From Basidiobolus meristosporus CBS 931.73 (lineage: Eukaryota; Basidiobolomycota; Basidiobolomycetes; Basidiobolales; Basidiobolaceae): 64,000 nt of DNA. Below are positions 47,829-58,720 of this stretch, one piece after another. Each line of letters starts with the position of its first letter. The first letter of the stretch is position 1. Made by a program: the position numbers and the translations under genes. The stretch spans positions 1-64,000 of the forward strand of contig MCFE01000491.1 of NCBI GenBank assembly GCA_002104905.1, written 5' to 3'. The notes under the pieces were generated by a model, which ran no database searches, was not told the origin of the DNA, and saw only the letters and a program-made list of their open reading frames with translations.

Positions 47829-49871
47829 TTAATTGTACAACGCATCAATTTGCGCCTTATAACGCTCGGCAATATCACGGCGTTTGAGTTTTTGTGCGGC
47901 AGTCAGCAGATTGTTCTCAGGTGTCCACTCTTCATCCACAATATAGATATTGTGAAGCAACTCGGCAGAAACAAAATTGTATCTTTTGCCGATGGCATGG
48001 AGATCGCTAAGCACTGCCTTCCGCACCTTTGAATCTTGAGTTAGATCGTAGTGAGACATGCTCTCATAATTTTCTACACCCTGCTGCTTGGCAAGGTTTC
48101 GTAGCTTTTCTTCACCACAAACCAAGATGGCAACTGGTCGAGATTTGAATGAGTCTGCATAAACGCAAATATTATCAGCATAGGCACATGTTTTATAAAG
48201 GGTTTCGAGTTTCTCGATAGCGATATATTCCCCATGCGATAGCTTGACAAGGTTCTTCTTTCGGTCAATGATACCAAGTGTGCCGTCCGGTAACCAGACA
48301 CCAATATCACCAGTCATCAGCCAACCGTCTTCAGTCAATATCTCCTTGGTGAGTTGATCATTCTTGAAATAGCCTTTCATAACGGCTGGTCCTCGTACCC
48401 ATACCTCACCCTGTGGTGGGTCGTTGCTGGTGAGATAATTTGCTTCTGGTACATCAACTAATTTGATTTCGGCGCATGGAACTGGAGGTCCATTGGATTT
48501 GGGTACTTTGACATCTGGATGCATGATGGCAGCCATGGCAGTGGCTTCGGTCATACCGTATGCTTGGAGAACTGGGCATATGCAAGTGGTCAAGAATGCT
48601 TGGGTTTCAGGTGCAATTGGGGCGCCTCCGGACAAAGCGAAGCGTAAGCGACCGCCAGTGGCGTTTTTGATCTTATTGAACACGATGGTATCCCAAATCC
48701 CGGTGGGAAGGCCGAGATTCTTCAAAAATGGCTTATTACGGAGAGCCAAGCCGAATACTGTGCGACCCAATTTGCCGGAATTCTGCACTTGAGACAGGAT
48801 TCCCTTACGGATGGTTTCCCAGACAGCAGGAACACCACACATGATAGTGGGCTGAAGCTCACGTAAATCACCTTTGCAATTACGAACAGAGGAGTCCGTT
48901 AAGGTGCGTGGGCTACTGTATCCTATGGGCATTCCCAGATAAACAACATAACTTTCTACGACAAACTCAAAGATATGAGCTAGTGGCAAATAAGCAATGA
49001 TTATGTCATTTTGTGGATCGAGAATTGGTCTGATCCATAGATCAACCGCTGCAATGGCCGCTACAACATTGGCATGCGTAAGCATCACTCCCTTCGGGTT
49101 ACCAGTAGACCCTGAGGTGTACATGACACAGGCGAGTTCCTCTGGCTTAGGAAGATTGGGCTCAATGGGGTTTTCTTCGCCAAGTATACGAATTTCTTCG
49201 TATGTATGAATGCTAATTTCCGGGAAATCGGTGCGCAGTGATTCGATTAGAGCGGGGTTAGCTTCGTCTGAGTATATGATGTACTTCAAGGTAGGCACTT
49301 GATTTAAAATGCTTTGAACGACAGGCAGGAGCTCAGCATTGGCGAATATAGCTGTTATTTCGCCTTCGTTAAGAGCGTGTTTCAATCCTTCAGCACCTAA
49401 GGTCTCATATGCGGTGACGATTGTCATGGACTGTGAAAAGCAAGCTTGTGACATGATAAACCAGTGTGGACTTGTCTTGTTAAATATTGTGAGTTTGTCA
49501 CCTGCGGTCAAACCAAGCTTGATCAGACCACAGCCTAATTGCTTGGAAATCCGACTAACGTCTTCGTATGTGAACCAGTTATATGGGCCAAGTTGAGAGT
49601 ATTTCCATTTTTTCATCTCCTTCTTAACGGTTCCGCCTACGTTTTTGGTGATTTCCTTCTCTTCTTCTATGATTTTTTCGACTTTACGATATCCAAGAGC
49701 CTTACAGTTGCCACGCGTACGTACCAACTCGGGAAGCAGATCTGCCAGTGTTTTAAAGTCGTCGCGAGGCCTAGTCACTAGTCTGTCGGGAGACAGATAG
49801 TTTCGGCGAGGTATAGTTTCGTGTTCTGGCTTTTCTGTCCCAACTTCGACGGTAAACATTTTATTACTCAT
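47829..49871 (-). CDS. Long-chain fatty acyl-CoA synthetase (FAA1-like)
   Basis: Activates free fatty acids to acyl-CoA through an acyl-adenylate, for lipid synthesis, beta-oxidation and import. Intronless, 680 aa, family length. ANL-superfamily motifs are intact: P-loop CVMYTSGSTGNPKGVMLTH, YLPLAHIFEFVVE, the LRFALSGGAPIAPETQAFL region, QAYGMTEATA, GEVWVRGPAVMKGYF, the hinge GWLMTGDIG...GIIDRKKNLVKLSHGEYIA and the C-terminal catalytic Lys segment LLTAAQKLKRRDI. There is no N-terminal membrane span, unlike some ACSLs. Substrate chain length is inferred from the family. The alternative ATG at codon 5 changes little. Confidence 0.96.
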   Translation of the reverse strand: MSNKMFTVEVGTEKPEHETIPRRNYLSPDRLVTRPRDDFKTLADLLPELVRTRGNCKALGYRKVEKIIEEEKEITKNVGGTVKKEMKKWKYSQLGPYNWFTYEDVSRISKQLGCGLIKLGLTAGDKLTIFNKTSPHWFIMSQACFSQSMTIVTAYETLGAEGLKHALNEGEITAIFANAELLPVVQSILNQVPTLKYIIYSDEANPALIESLRTDFPEISIHTYEEIRILGEENPIEPNLPKPEELACVMYTSGSTGNPKGVMLTHANVVAAIAAVDLWIRPILDPQNDIIIAYLPLAHIFEFVVESYVVYLGMPIGYSSPRTLTDSSVRNCKGDLRELQPTIMCGVPAVWETIRKGILSQVQNSGKLGRTVFGLALRNKPFLKNLGLPTGIWDTIVFNKIKNATGGRLRFALSGGAPIAPETQAFLTTCICPVLQAYGMTEATAMAAIMHPDVKVPKSNGPPVPCAEIKLVDVPEANYLTSNDPPQGEVWVRGPAVMKGYFKNDQLTKEILTEDGWLMTGDIGVWLPDGTLGIIDRKKNLVKLSHGEYIAIEKLETLYKTCAYADNICVYADSFKSRPVAILVCGEEKLRNLAKQQGVENYESMSHYDLTQDSKVRKAVLSDLHAIGKRYNFVSAELLHNIYIVDEEWTPENNLLTAAQKLKRRDIAERYKAQIDALYN

Positions 49872-50870
49872 CTAAGCTCGCCCAAATTACAATAGAGAAG
49901 ATTAAGATACAAGCGACACAAACACCTAAGTCAAGCAATTGAGGTGTTTGGTGTATGTAATGACAAATGTGAAAAGGAAATCCGAGCTAATATATATAGT
50001 TCGCGAGCAAATCCGCATTTAAGATAGATTTTTATAGTGTTGATGTTGTGTGTAGCGTTTCTCCAGAGAGCATTAATACCATTGATGAAACTCAAAATCA
50101 AGCCGAGAATATTCTTTGTAGAAAGTAAACAACGCGAACTGCAAGAATGCCATTGATTTTATCACATCCAACATGTGCCAAAGCAGCCATTCAGGATTTT
50201 CCACTTGGCTATTTATAATCGAGAACCTTGACAATCGCCATAGTTTGCTATCTATTTTACGGATCGGCAGGAGCGAATACTCTAGAACTTGATGCATTGG
50301 CCTTACAGGTCGTGTTTGTTTAGATTTGTGTTGATGCAGAGTAAAGATTAGCCGACCCTATCAGAAATCATCCCCGAAGCTTAATGAGGTGATACTCAGG
50401 TGCAGTCCCGGGAGAATGGGCTATTGTTGCCAACCAAAATCCAATGTGGATGAAAACAAATGATCTGACATTTGATAAGTGTTTTCTAGATGACTTCTGC
50501 ACCCAGTTTGCTCTATACATGCTGATATCACAATAAAGCCAATCAACCCAGTGGGCAGCTGGCCAGAATTACGAGAGAAATGGAAGGGTCACTTACCCAG
50601 GTTAACTTTAATCGACATTATGCAAAATGTAAGTGGGAAGTTACACATCAATTTTTGTGTCGTAATATGGATGTGATTAACACTGTAAAAAGATGGGGTG
50701 ACTTCGTTTCTATAGTTGAATTTGCTGCCCTAACTTTCTTCTGCTCACAGAACTTTTCCCCAACTCCGTTGTGAAGTCCCGGGTTGATGTCTAGATTACT
50801 ATACGAGACACTTCGCATATCGAAACCGAGAAATTTGCGTTGCTTTACCAATAATATAAAGGTCACCTGT
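49872..50870. other. Upstream region of the TDP1 gene
   Basis: Contains the acyl-CoA synthetase promoter side and probably the unresolved 5' exons of TDP1. Candidate plus-strand frames begin at 50580, but I could not place the first TDP1 exon with confidence. Confidence 0.4.
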
Positions 50871-52896
50871 AAAAGGGGCTATTCATGCGTCAAATCAAAT
50901 GGTACTGAATTTGCTATCAAGTTGGCCACCTTGGTGTAGTTTCTTATATAAATTCTTCGTAGAGCTCAAGTACCCGAACGGAAAGGTTTTACTTACCAAA
51001 AACAAAAGCTCTTTTTCCGAGAGTCATGTCACTTTCGAAGAGCTTGTAGATAAAGTAAATATTGCTTGTACATTTTGCCCATTTATATTGGGAATGACCA
51101 TTTTGGGTAGAATAATCTTAGAAAGCTTGTTCTTGCTGCTTACCAACTGGAAGTAGACTGGCTTATGTCAAAGTTACCACGAAACATTCCAATATGCTTG
51201 ATCAGAAATTGGCAACGACAATTAGGTGATAAGGTATTTATATTGAAGCTGATCTTTTATATCATCAAGCAGTGCTTACCTCCCCTATCAACTTGAAGCC
51301 AGGAACTTCTTCACTGCATTCAAATTTCACGGTTGTTCAGCCACCTTTGCCTGAAGATCGATATGGTAGCATGCATGCGAAGCTTCTAATATTGTATTAC
51401 GACAGTTTTCTACGCGTAATTATTACTTCAGCAAATCTGGTATGGGGCAATAGAGGCAATTTTACCTTCGAATATACCCTTACTGACTCTAACTCGTAGA
51501 CCTCACTCGATTGGGAAAGCTTTGAAAACGTAAGCATTTACGGGAAAGGTCCGGTTTGCATAAAGCACAGGTTTAATGTTGTGAATAGGCACTCTTTGTT
51601 CAAGACTTTCATCGTACAAAAGAAAAAATTTCCGATGCACCCGCTTTCGGCAGAGAACTCTACAGTTTCTTAGGCGCGTTGAAAGTTCCCAATTTCATTC
51701 GAAATTCACTTACCTGCTATGATTTCTCTACCGCAACTGTGAGTGTTTCGAAACCATATCCAAGAAAGCTATTCTCATTCTCTGTTGTAGGTCAACCTTG
51801 TACCGTCCATTCCCGGTTATCATATGTACAACCAAGAACAAACGTACGGATATCTCAGGATAGCTCGTATTCTACAGGATAACGGGCTAACGGTAGAGCC
51901 CGGCGATAATGGGATGAAGCTGGAGTACCAGGTTTGACTGAATTCACCAGGTTTTGCGAAATTGGCCATTAACGATAGTGTGCTGGGTTAGACAAGCGCC
52001 ATTGGAGCTATTGACGAATACTGGCTACGTGAATTCTACCGTTCATGCAGCGGCGGTTTGGCAGCCAAAGAAGTTTACAAAATGAAGGAGCTGCCAGTAG
52101 ATATTGTTTACCCCTCACAAAGAACCATATCGAATGCAGAACATGCGGTATTTGATATATTCCTGCTTCACAGATATGCTTCGCTTTGCTCACGCCAAGT
52201 TAATGTATCGAACCAGCACAACCACCAGTTTCACTTGAAGGAGGCCTACTACTCCAGACCAAACTTCCCCAAAGCTCTTTTGAGGGATTCATTGTGTAAG
52301 CAACCTGGTCGTTTAAGTCATTCCAAGGTAAAGACACATGGTTGATTGCTACCGGTAATACTTAATGACAATTGTTCATTAGATGTTTTTGGCCAAATTG
52401 CGCAAGTCGATTCCTCTAAAGGGAGCAGAGAAGACTCATGTCATTGGGTGGGACTACATAGGGTTTGTAGCCAAAGTATGCTTACTGTATGCTTCAAAAA
52501 TAACCATCTTGTATTCTGCAGAAGCCACAACCTGTCAAGTGGTGCTTGGTACAGCCATCCATCAAAGGCTCGCCATTATCCGTTTGTTTTTACTCATTTG
52601 CCATTCTTTAGGGGAAGGATTAATAATATGGTGCCAGGGAGCCGCTTCCGAAGAATGCATTTTAGAATCAATAATTTCGATCTAGGAGTTCTTAGGATCT
52701 TGACAACTGACAAAATCATAGACAATCCCGCTGATCTTCAATCTAGTCTGGAGTGTTTGGTCACGCCATCATATACCTCCCCACCGCCTCGGTACAATCA
52801 TGATGATAGCCCATATGTAAGTCGATCCCAATGGTACGAAAGGTCTCAACACACTGACCCTATTGCATACTGTAGTTTGACCCGCCAGATCTTTGA
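50871..52896 (+). CDS. TDP1: Tyrosyl-DNA phosphodiesterase 1 (5' end unresolved)
   Basis: Nuclear repair enzyme that removes trapped topoisomerase I from 3' DNA ends. At least 12 exons with very short introns (29-80 bp). Readable order: GTEFAIKLATL, YPNGKVLLTKNKSSFSES, LPRNIPICLIRNWQRQL, VLTSPINLKPGTSSLHSNF, HKN motif 1 MHAKLLILYYDSFLRVIITSANL-type (His, Lys, Asn present), ALKVPNFIRNSLTCYDFS, VNLVPSIPGYH, TSAIGAIDEYWLREFY, HKN motif 2 (LSHSKMFLAKLR...YIGSHNLSSGAWG), FDLGVLRIL and the closing PRYNHDDSPYFDPPDL. An apparent frameshift near 51225 is explained by a 48-bp intron joining RQL to VLTSP. The start codon and first exon(s) upstream of 50871 are not identified. Confidence 0.88.
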
Positions 52897-53905
52897 TCCT
52901 GAGTTTTCCATCAATTGCGCTCGTGACTGACACTTGCAGTGTTCCTCATCAATGCAAGTTTACCCAATATTGTACGCTCCGCAATGGAATTTTCAATTCA
53001 CCATGACTGTTAATAAATAGTTAGCATACAAGAGCTCATAAAATCTGCGGTTTGGGTTGTTGTAAACATAAGCATGAGGAATCAGATCCATGGTACTCAG
53101 AATAGCCCAACTACCGCCGTCATGGTTTTGATTATGCCTCGGGATTCCAGGTAGATTGTTGTGGGGAGGAAGGTCAAGAGGGTGGCGTCGATGTCTCCCT
53201 AGGTATCAATACACGAGGAAGTCCTTGGGTGATAGTTAATCATTAGCTTGTTCCTAATCGATTTCGGCACACTTGCACGTTATATTTCTAGTGTCGGCAG
53301 GGGATAAATCCTTTCCGAGTTTCTGAAGATATGTTAAATATGCGCTACATCCCTAATATCTGGCACGTAATTCTCGATATGGAACCTTTGCCCATTGCAA
53401 ACCAAATCCGCTATCATGTGGACTCTGAGCGGTAACATCCCCAGAGACTAAAGCGGTTTATGCATATTTCATGCGCTATGTGCGAAACTTTAGGTATACT
53501 TAATGTCACCCTAGTTGGTTAATCCCTGAAGATTTCATCCTCACTCGGCTATACTCAGGCCTGAGGCAACCTTATAATTTAATATTCAGGCTATCAACTG
53601 CTTCCGACAACATTCCTCCTGGAGAACAAGGAAGACCTGAGAACATCACCCTCCATGATGTGTACCCTAATCCTGGCCCATCCTATTGTTTTAGTCTCTT
53701 CACCCTAGGCCTGGATATTGCACATCTGGTACCAACTATTTGTAGTTCATGCATTCCATTTTGCCCTGAGCATTGTCCATTTCTGATCGCCAACGTCTAG
53801 AAACTACGTCCAACTGCTATGGGGGGCATATTGTTTACATTTCAAAATTTATTCAGCGTGATACCAACAATACTAGGCAATAAGCAATATTTTGGAATTC
53901 AGGGT
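52897..53905. other. Intergenic
   Basis: Convergent gap between TDP1 and the secreted lectin-like gene. No feature recognised. Confidence 0.4.
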
Positions 53906-54271
53906 TTACAACTTCCGACAAAGTGCACCAATTCTGCCGGCGCAAGACCCTGCAGGGCGATCCAGTTTGCCGTCTGGGAAAATAGCCAGGCAAGTGTATG
54001 GGTATTCATCACGGTCCTTGATATCAACATAGACCGGGCCGCTGATTTTGGTTGGGAAGTGATCAGCGTCGCTCTGATCAATGGATGCCAATACTCCTCC
54101 ACAAGCTTTACAAGCCTCCATAGCTTTCGGGTAACTTCTCCTTTGAACTATTTCAAAAAACTCCCCCGCAGGACTCTGGATGGTGGTGGATGGACAAGGG
54201 AAATCCTCCTTCGCAGAGATGGAGGAGATAGCGAGGGCAGCGAACAATAACGCGATTGAAGGTGTTTTCAT
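53906..54271 (-). CDS. Small secreted C-type-lectin-like protein
   Basis: Intronless, 121 aa. The N terminus MKTPSIALLFAALAISSISA is a clear signal peptide. The mature part (about 100 aa) has six cysteines (PCPS, EACKACGG, YTC, GSC, LCRK). The blocks RSYPKAMEACKACGGVLASI, GPVYVDIKDRDEYPYTCLAI and IGALCRKL recall the compact C-type lectin-like fold (A..C...GG.LASI near the start, a Cys near the end), but the WND/EPN calcium-sugar motifs are not obvious. It could be a wall-associated or host-interacting small secreted protein; carbohydrate binding is a guess. Confidence 0.75.
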   Translation of the reverse strand: MKTPSIALLFAALAISSISAKEDFPCPSTTIQSPAGEFFEIVQRRSYPKAMEACKACGGVLASIDQSDADHFPTKISGPVYVDIKDRDEYPYTCLAIFPDGKLDRPAGSCAGRIGALCRKL

Positions 54272-56036
54272 TATATGTACGGTGATGGATATTGGACATT
54301 CGTGGAGTAATTGGCTCTTTTATGCTATTCGATCTTACCTAGATCAAAACACTACGTAACAAATACGCAATATATTGCCATTGTTTGTGGATTATGGCCA
54401 CTTGCACCTTCTAGAGAAGCTGGAGCTATTGATTGTTCTTACGGCCCAGCTCGCGAAACTGGTTCACCGGTGGCATATCCAATGAACTCGGTTATTGCCA
54501 CAAAATAGAACATTCCTTCTGCCTAGCTTTACATCATATTGTGGTGGGGCTTGCGAGTTTAAGTGAAGTGTGTAATACAGATTTTAATAGATCATACTTT
54601 GTGTATCAGCTGTATATTGGTTAATAATGCCCCGTGACCTTGGAGCAGGGCTGGACAACTAACCAACCATATGTTACCTATGTACTACTGATTTAGATTT
54701 AGAGTTGACGAGCTACAACAAAATACCCAGGCTGTGGATATATATAGGACTTGAGCTGTGTTAAGACTTGGGCAGAAACAGAACCAATTTCTGCGTTGCA
54801 ATATGTCAAGCCCGAAGTAATGTTGTCACTTGCTGGGTGTCAAGTGCCTGAGAAATCATTTTGTAGTAAATCCTTGGATTCCTTACTATTGCGTAAATTT
54901 CAGCAGAAACGGTTGGCACTCTTGCACTCAATATTCCTATGGAAAATCTCAAACTTGGAATTCATCTGATAATCTGCTGATATTCTGCTAGTGTTCTAAC
55001 GGTATTTTGCTGGCATTCAGCTGGTGTTTTTGCTTCAAATTTTCAGTTACAGTTCTTGGTGGAAGCAGTGAGTAGCTGATTACCAAATTTGGTATGAATG
55101 CTAGTTGGCCTAGTCTCCTCCTGGAAAATATGTCTGCTTGTCTGCCAAATACCTACTACTTGAGATATTGAAAGTTGTAATTTTAGTGCAGCTTGGTATT
55201 CAGCTGATATTATAACGGTATTCTACTGAGCTTAATTTTTTTCTTAGGGATAATGATGCAGCTTTTGCGGTGACTTCAATTGCTAACGCTCAAACCAATC
55301 ACCTTGCTCTCTAGCTCCGGCTCTGGTTTTGAGTGCTGTGTTGGAGGAGCTATGCTATGGCGGCTACCAAGTCAAAACCTTCAATAATTAAATTTAAGGG
55401 GGCCTGTAAAACAAGTTGCAATAGGTATGTTTCAAGTGAACGAAATCGTTAATGGTTCTGCGAGCAGACTAAAAGTAGAGGAGCACTGCACTTGAAGGAA
55501 CTTTCACAGGTCACCCATACGTTGCCAGTTTAAAAAGAGAAGCATGTGTAGAGTTAGGAGTCTTTTGCTGCAAACCAAATCTTCATTTCAGCCATTCCAC
55601 AATTGGGTGGGATTATTAAATGCCATAATGCAAATCAAGTGTTAAAAATGACGAGTACCACAGCAGAGATCATACCACAATTGCCTATACTAGGAAGTCA
55701 CTATTTGTACCACAAATCCTACAACTCATAAACTCACCAGTAGTTACATCTCAGTCAAAGAGTACAATTTGCAACAAGCTTGACTTGGATAATGATTTGT
55801 TATAAGTTGTAGCACGACTCAAGCTTAGTATATACCAAACTATGAACGAAACGGGCTACTTCCGTATGTAGGATTGTTGTAATGTTCCACTAACTCACCT
55901 ACCAATGAGCTAGCCAGGTCGCTCATTGTGGTACACAGATAGGATCAGAGCTTTATGATGGGGGGTTTTCTGGATAACTATGGTTAGTCTTGCACCAACC
56001 ATTACTGATAGATAAATTTTTTTCCACAACTCGTCA
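54272..56036. other. Intergenic with repeat R2
   Basis: No gene recognised. Contains a copy of repeat R2 and AT-rich sequence. The right end is the promoter side of the 679-codon orphan. Confidence 0.45.
54960..55240 (+). repeat. Dispersed repeat R2, copy 2
   Basis: Similar by eye to 22390-22640, with recurring CTGCTGATATT and CTGCTAGTGTT motifs and the shared AATATGTCTGCTTGTC and TGAAAGTTGTAATTTT blocks. Ends not defined. Confidence 0.5.
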
Positions 56037-58076
56037 ATGATAGCAGCTAGGGGTGGTGGACAGCTTCATTGGTATGGATTGGCCGCAAAGATCCCAGTGA
56101 AACCAAGTTCACTTTGGGTTCATCCTACTGTTTTCTATATAAAGCTAATATTCCTACCAACCAATACCTCAACAATGCTCTCTACCGATTTGCTATTTAC
56201 TAAACGCACCCCGCAGGATGAGCCTGTGGGCGATGATGACTGCTCGCCAGATTACCGGAGACCTGGGTGTTTGTCAAACGCGTTGAGATGCAAATTTAGG
56301 AGACGTCAGCTAGTCCAAAAAAACCAAGCTCCGCATTCGGAATACTTCAGGCTTCTGGCTGCATCCAAGGGCGGGGTTTTCACGATTTCCTTCCTTGGCG
56401 AGCAAGTCCCTACCAGCTCAGTAATCAGGAAGGCACATCCGAACGTCTCTCTCGATATAGCGCGTGCTCTTGCAAAGATGCAAGATATGTTGCAACAAAC
56501 CTCATCACAGTTGACTAAACTGAACACTGCTTGCCGTGACTATGCGGATCGTAGGAAATGCGCGAATGACGATGTAATGGAGTATATCAAGTGGAGAGAG
56601 CTACTACCTGATAGTGAAGGCAATTGCAATGTTTGTGCACACTGGGGCGGAAGCTTTCCCGAGGTATGCAGTAGGGTTATCGGCAGAGAGTTGACTACAA
56701 TTGAGTTTGAAGTAGTGCATCGCTATGAGGAAATTGCGCAAATGGTAAAGGCTGTTTGCACCAATGAATATGAGGAAGAAGCCATCGAAAATTGTACACG
56801 AGCCTGGATTGCAAATATTTGTGAGCTGTTTATGCGCACCGGGGACGCCATCAAGCAAAAGACAAGCAACGTATATAACTCTAAAGGATCCTGGAAGTCT
56901 TATACTGATGATGTGGACACCTGGTCGGCCATAGGGAAATGTGTGGGGGTGGAGAAGGATATATACTGTCCAGAGGTGCTCTTCGGATGGATCTTGAGAT
57001 TTCTTGTTGAGTATGAAGCGGGATGGGGCAATGTGTCGGAAAACATGCATTTGTTTGAGCAATTCGGGTTGATCGATTTCAAGCGGATAGCTGTCCCTTG
57101 TGATGCCCATCATGAACAGGTGCTCTTACGACTGATGGAGCAGGCAGCACTGCCCGGAGTCAAGCCAGGATTGATTTATCTAAACAATCTGGGCCTTTGG
57201 TGTAAGGCAATTTGTGAACGCGGGCAGCAGGCAGTGAAGGAATCGTACGTCCCGTTTACAACACGCTGCAACCGCTGCAAACTGTGGGGAACGGTTTGTG
57301 ATGTTTCCGCTGCAGGAACCAACGCGCTACTCACATCGCAAGACAGACTACACAGATTAGAATACCAGAGCTTTTTATGTAAGATCATCAACGATGGTTA
57401 CGATTTCGAGACGGACTACATGCGCGGTGAGGTGAGTAACTTCGTACAGGTGCTGCCTGAAGCCATGAGGACCTTTAATGTGCTACGAAAAGACGCTGCT
57501 CACATTAGCCAGTGTGACCTACTATGCCATACCTCCTTATTGTCATGTGCTATAACTGGACTTTACGGGATATTAAGTGGGAGAAATCTGGTAGTGGAAA
57601 AGCAGTGCTACCGAGTTTACGTTGACGAAGGTAATTCACCAACAACCTATTGGAAGTACAGATTCTTTGGAGAATACAAGCATTGCATCAGAGCTCATAC
57701 ATCTGAAGAAGGCTATTCTGAACTTGACAGGATCGAAAGATGGACTCGTACTATATGCAATAAGACCGCCGGCACTATTTCGGGAGACCTTGGTGACTTA
57801 ACATATGAGGTTTGGTCCGCCACCGCTGGTATCGTACTGCAGTGCGACTTTGGCGTGTTGGATATTCATAGCGCATGCTCAATAGCTGGTGAGAAACGGG
57901 TGACTCTACACCAAATAATTCATAAATGGGGTGGGAAGTGGCACGAGTTGGCATATGCTGCCTTATTGGCTATGTATGTGTTACCACTAAATATTGGCGA
58001 TGTCACAGTAAGCGGAAGCATAGATTTGTGTACAATCCCAGAATGGCAGGATCTGTTGAAATCCGAAATGATGTAG
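56037..58076 (+). CDS. Large intronless cysteine-rich orphan protein
   Basis: I do not recognise this protein. The frame is 679 codons. The first 46 residues read like translated leader, so the Met at 56175 (MLSTDLLFTKRTPQDEPVG) may be the true start. The product has many cysteines, often as single C within charged helices or in pairs (CNVCAHWGG, CNRCKLWGTVC, CDLLCHTSLLSC). It is rich in Trp and acidic residues and has no convincing membrane span, signal peptide or known catalytic motif. CNRCKLWGTVC could bind a metal. A 2-kb open frame in a repeat-rich region with normal codon variety argues for selection. It could be a lineage-specific family member or a domesticated or uncharacterised element protein. 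Confidence 0.65.
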   Translation: MIAARGGGQLHWYGLAAKIPVKPSSLWVHPTVFYIKLIFLPTNTSTMLSTDLLFTKRTPQDEPVGDDDCSPDYRRPGCLSNALRCKFRRRQLVQKNQAPHSEYFRLLAASKGGVFTISFLGEQVPTSSVIRKAHPNVSLDIARALAKMQDMLQQTSSQLTKLNTACRDYADRRKCANDDVMEYIKWRELLPDSEGNCNVCAHWGGSFPEVCSRVIGRELTTIEFEVVHRYEEIAQMVKAVCTNEYEEEAIENCTRAWIANICELFMRTGDAIKQKTSNVYNSKGSWKSYTDDVDTWSAIGKCVGVEKDIYCPEVLFGWILRFLVEYEAGWGNVSENMHLFEQFGLIDFKRIAVPCDAHHEQVLLRLMEQAALPGVKPGLIYLNNLGLWCKAICERGQQAVKESYVPFTTRCNRCKLWGTVCDVSAAGTNALLTSQDRLHRLEYQSFLCKIINDGYDFETDYMRGEVSNFVQVLPEAMRTFNVLRKDAAHISQCDLLCHTSLLSCAITGLYGILSGRNLVVEKQCYRVYVDEGNSPTTYWKYRFFGEYKHCIRAHTSEEGYSELDRIERWTRTICNKTAGTISGDLGDLTYEVWSATAGIVLQCDFGVLDIHSACSIAGEKRVTLHQIIHKWGGKWHELAYAALLAMYVLPLNIGDVTVSGSIDLCTIPEWQDLLKSEMM

Positions 58077-58720
58077 AAATTTTTATTTCATATTTTGTGT
58101 CAATCGGCACCAAGACAATACATTTCAAATAGCCGCCTTATACATCCAAGTAAGATTTATTTACTCTATGAGTATATTTTAGACTTGTTGAAAATTCAAG
58201 TTATTCAGATAAAAATATTTCAACTAGTTGGTCCACCTGCTGACTTGAGGGTAGGCCAGCACAAACGGTTTAAACATCCATTTAAGGCACTCGAAGTAAA
58301 GAAGTAATCACTATGCAACCTGTGGGATGACAGTTACCAGCAGGTGAAATCTTGAATTTGACTGCTGAATGCATTAAAACCAGGTGATACCTGGGTAAGA
58401 TCTATAAATAAAGAGAAGCATCATCTTGTTAAGTATAATCACTTGATGGTTAGACTTTTACATAGGAGCGCTTAAGTACTATTTGTTGCAAGAGTCTTGG
58501 AGATATTGGAAGTGATTGCAACAGAAAGTAGACTATGTGGTTTTCACTTTATGATTTATTGAATGTATATGTATTATATATACTTTTACATGGTCTTGGC
58601 ATAAAGACTATGTAGAATAGGTTTAGGAAGGTTCCACAAACATGGGTGCAAAGTGTTGGGCTATTTGGACAACATATCTAATTTTCATATTCTGGGTACC
58701 GGATATTTTGGTAAGGGTAA
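58077..58720. other. Boundary region before the retrotransposon array
   Basis: No gene. Near 58330-58360 a block reading CAGCAGGTGAAATCTTGAAT resembles a degenerate copy of the element tail found five more times to the right. 58480-58715 is an inverted copy of repeat R1. Confidence 0.45.
58480..58715 (-). repeat. Dispersed repeat R1, copy 3 (inverted)
   Basis: Reverse complement of the R1 family at 41060-41450. Shared anchors in the minus direction include the CCAAGACCATGT and GGAACCTTCCTAAACC region and CACATAGTCTAC. It abuts a G-rich, telomere-like GGTAAGGGTAAGGGG at the first LINE tail. Confidence 0.65.

Noticed and set aside
51210-51275. Apparent frameshift in TDP1
   Set aside because: A 48-bp GT-AG intron joins RQL to VLTSPINLKPG in frame; other introns in this gene are equally short.
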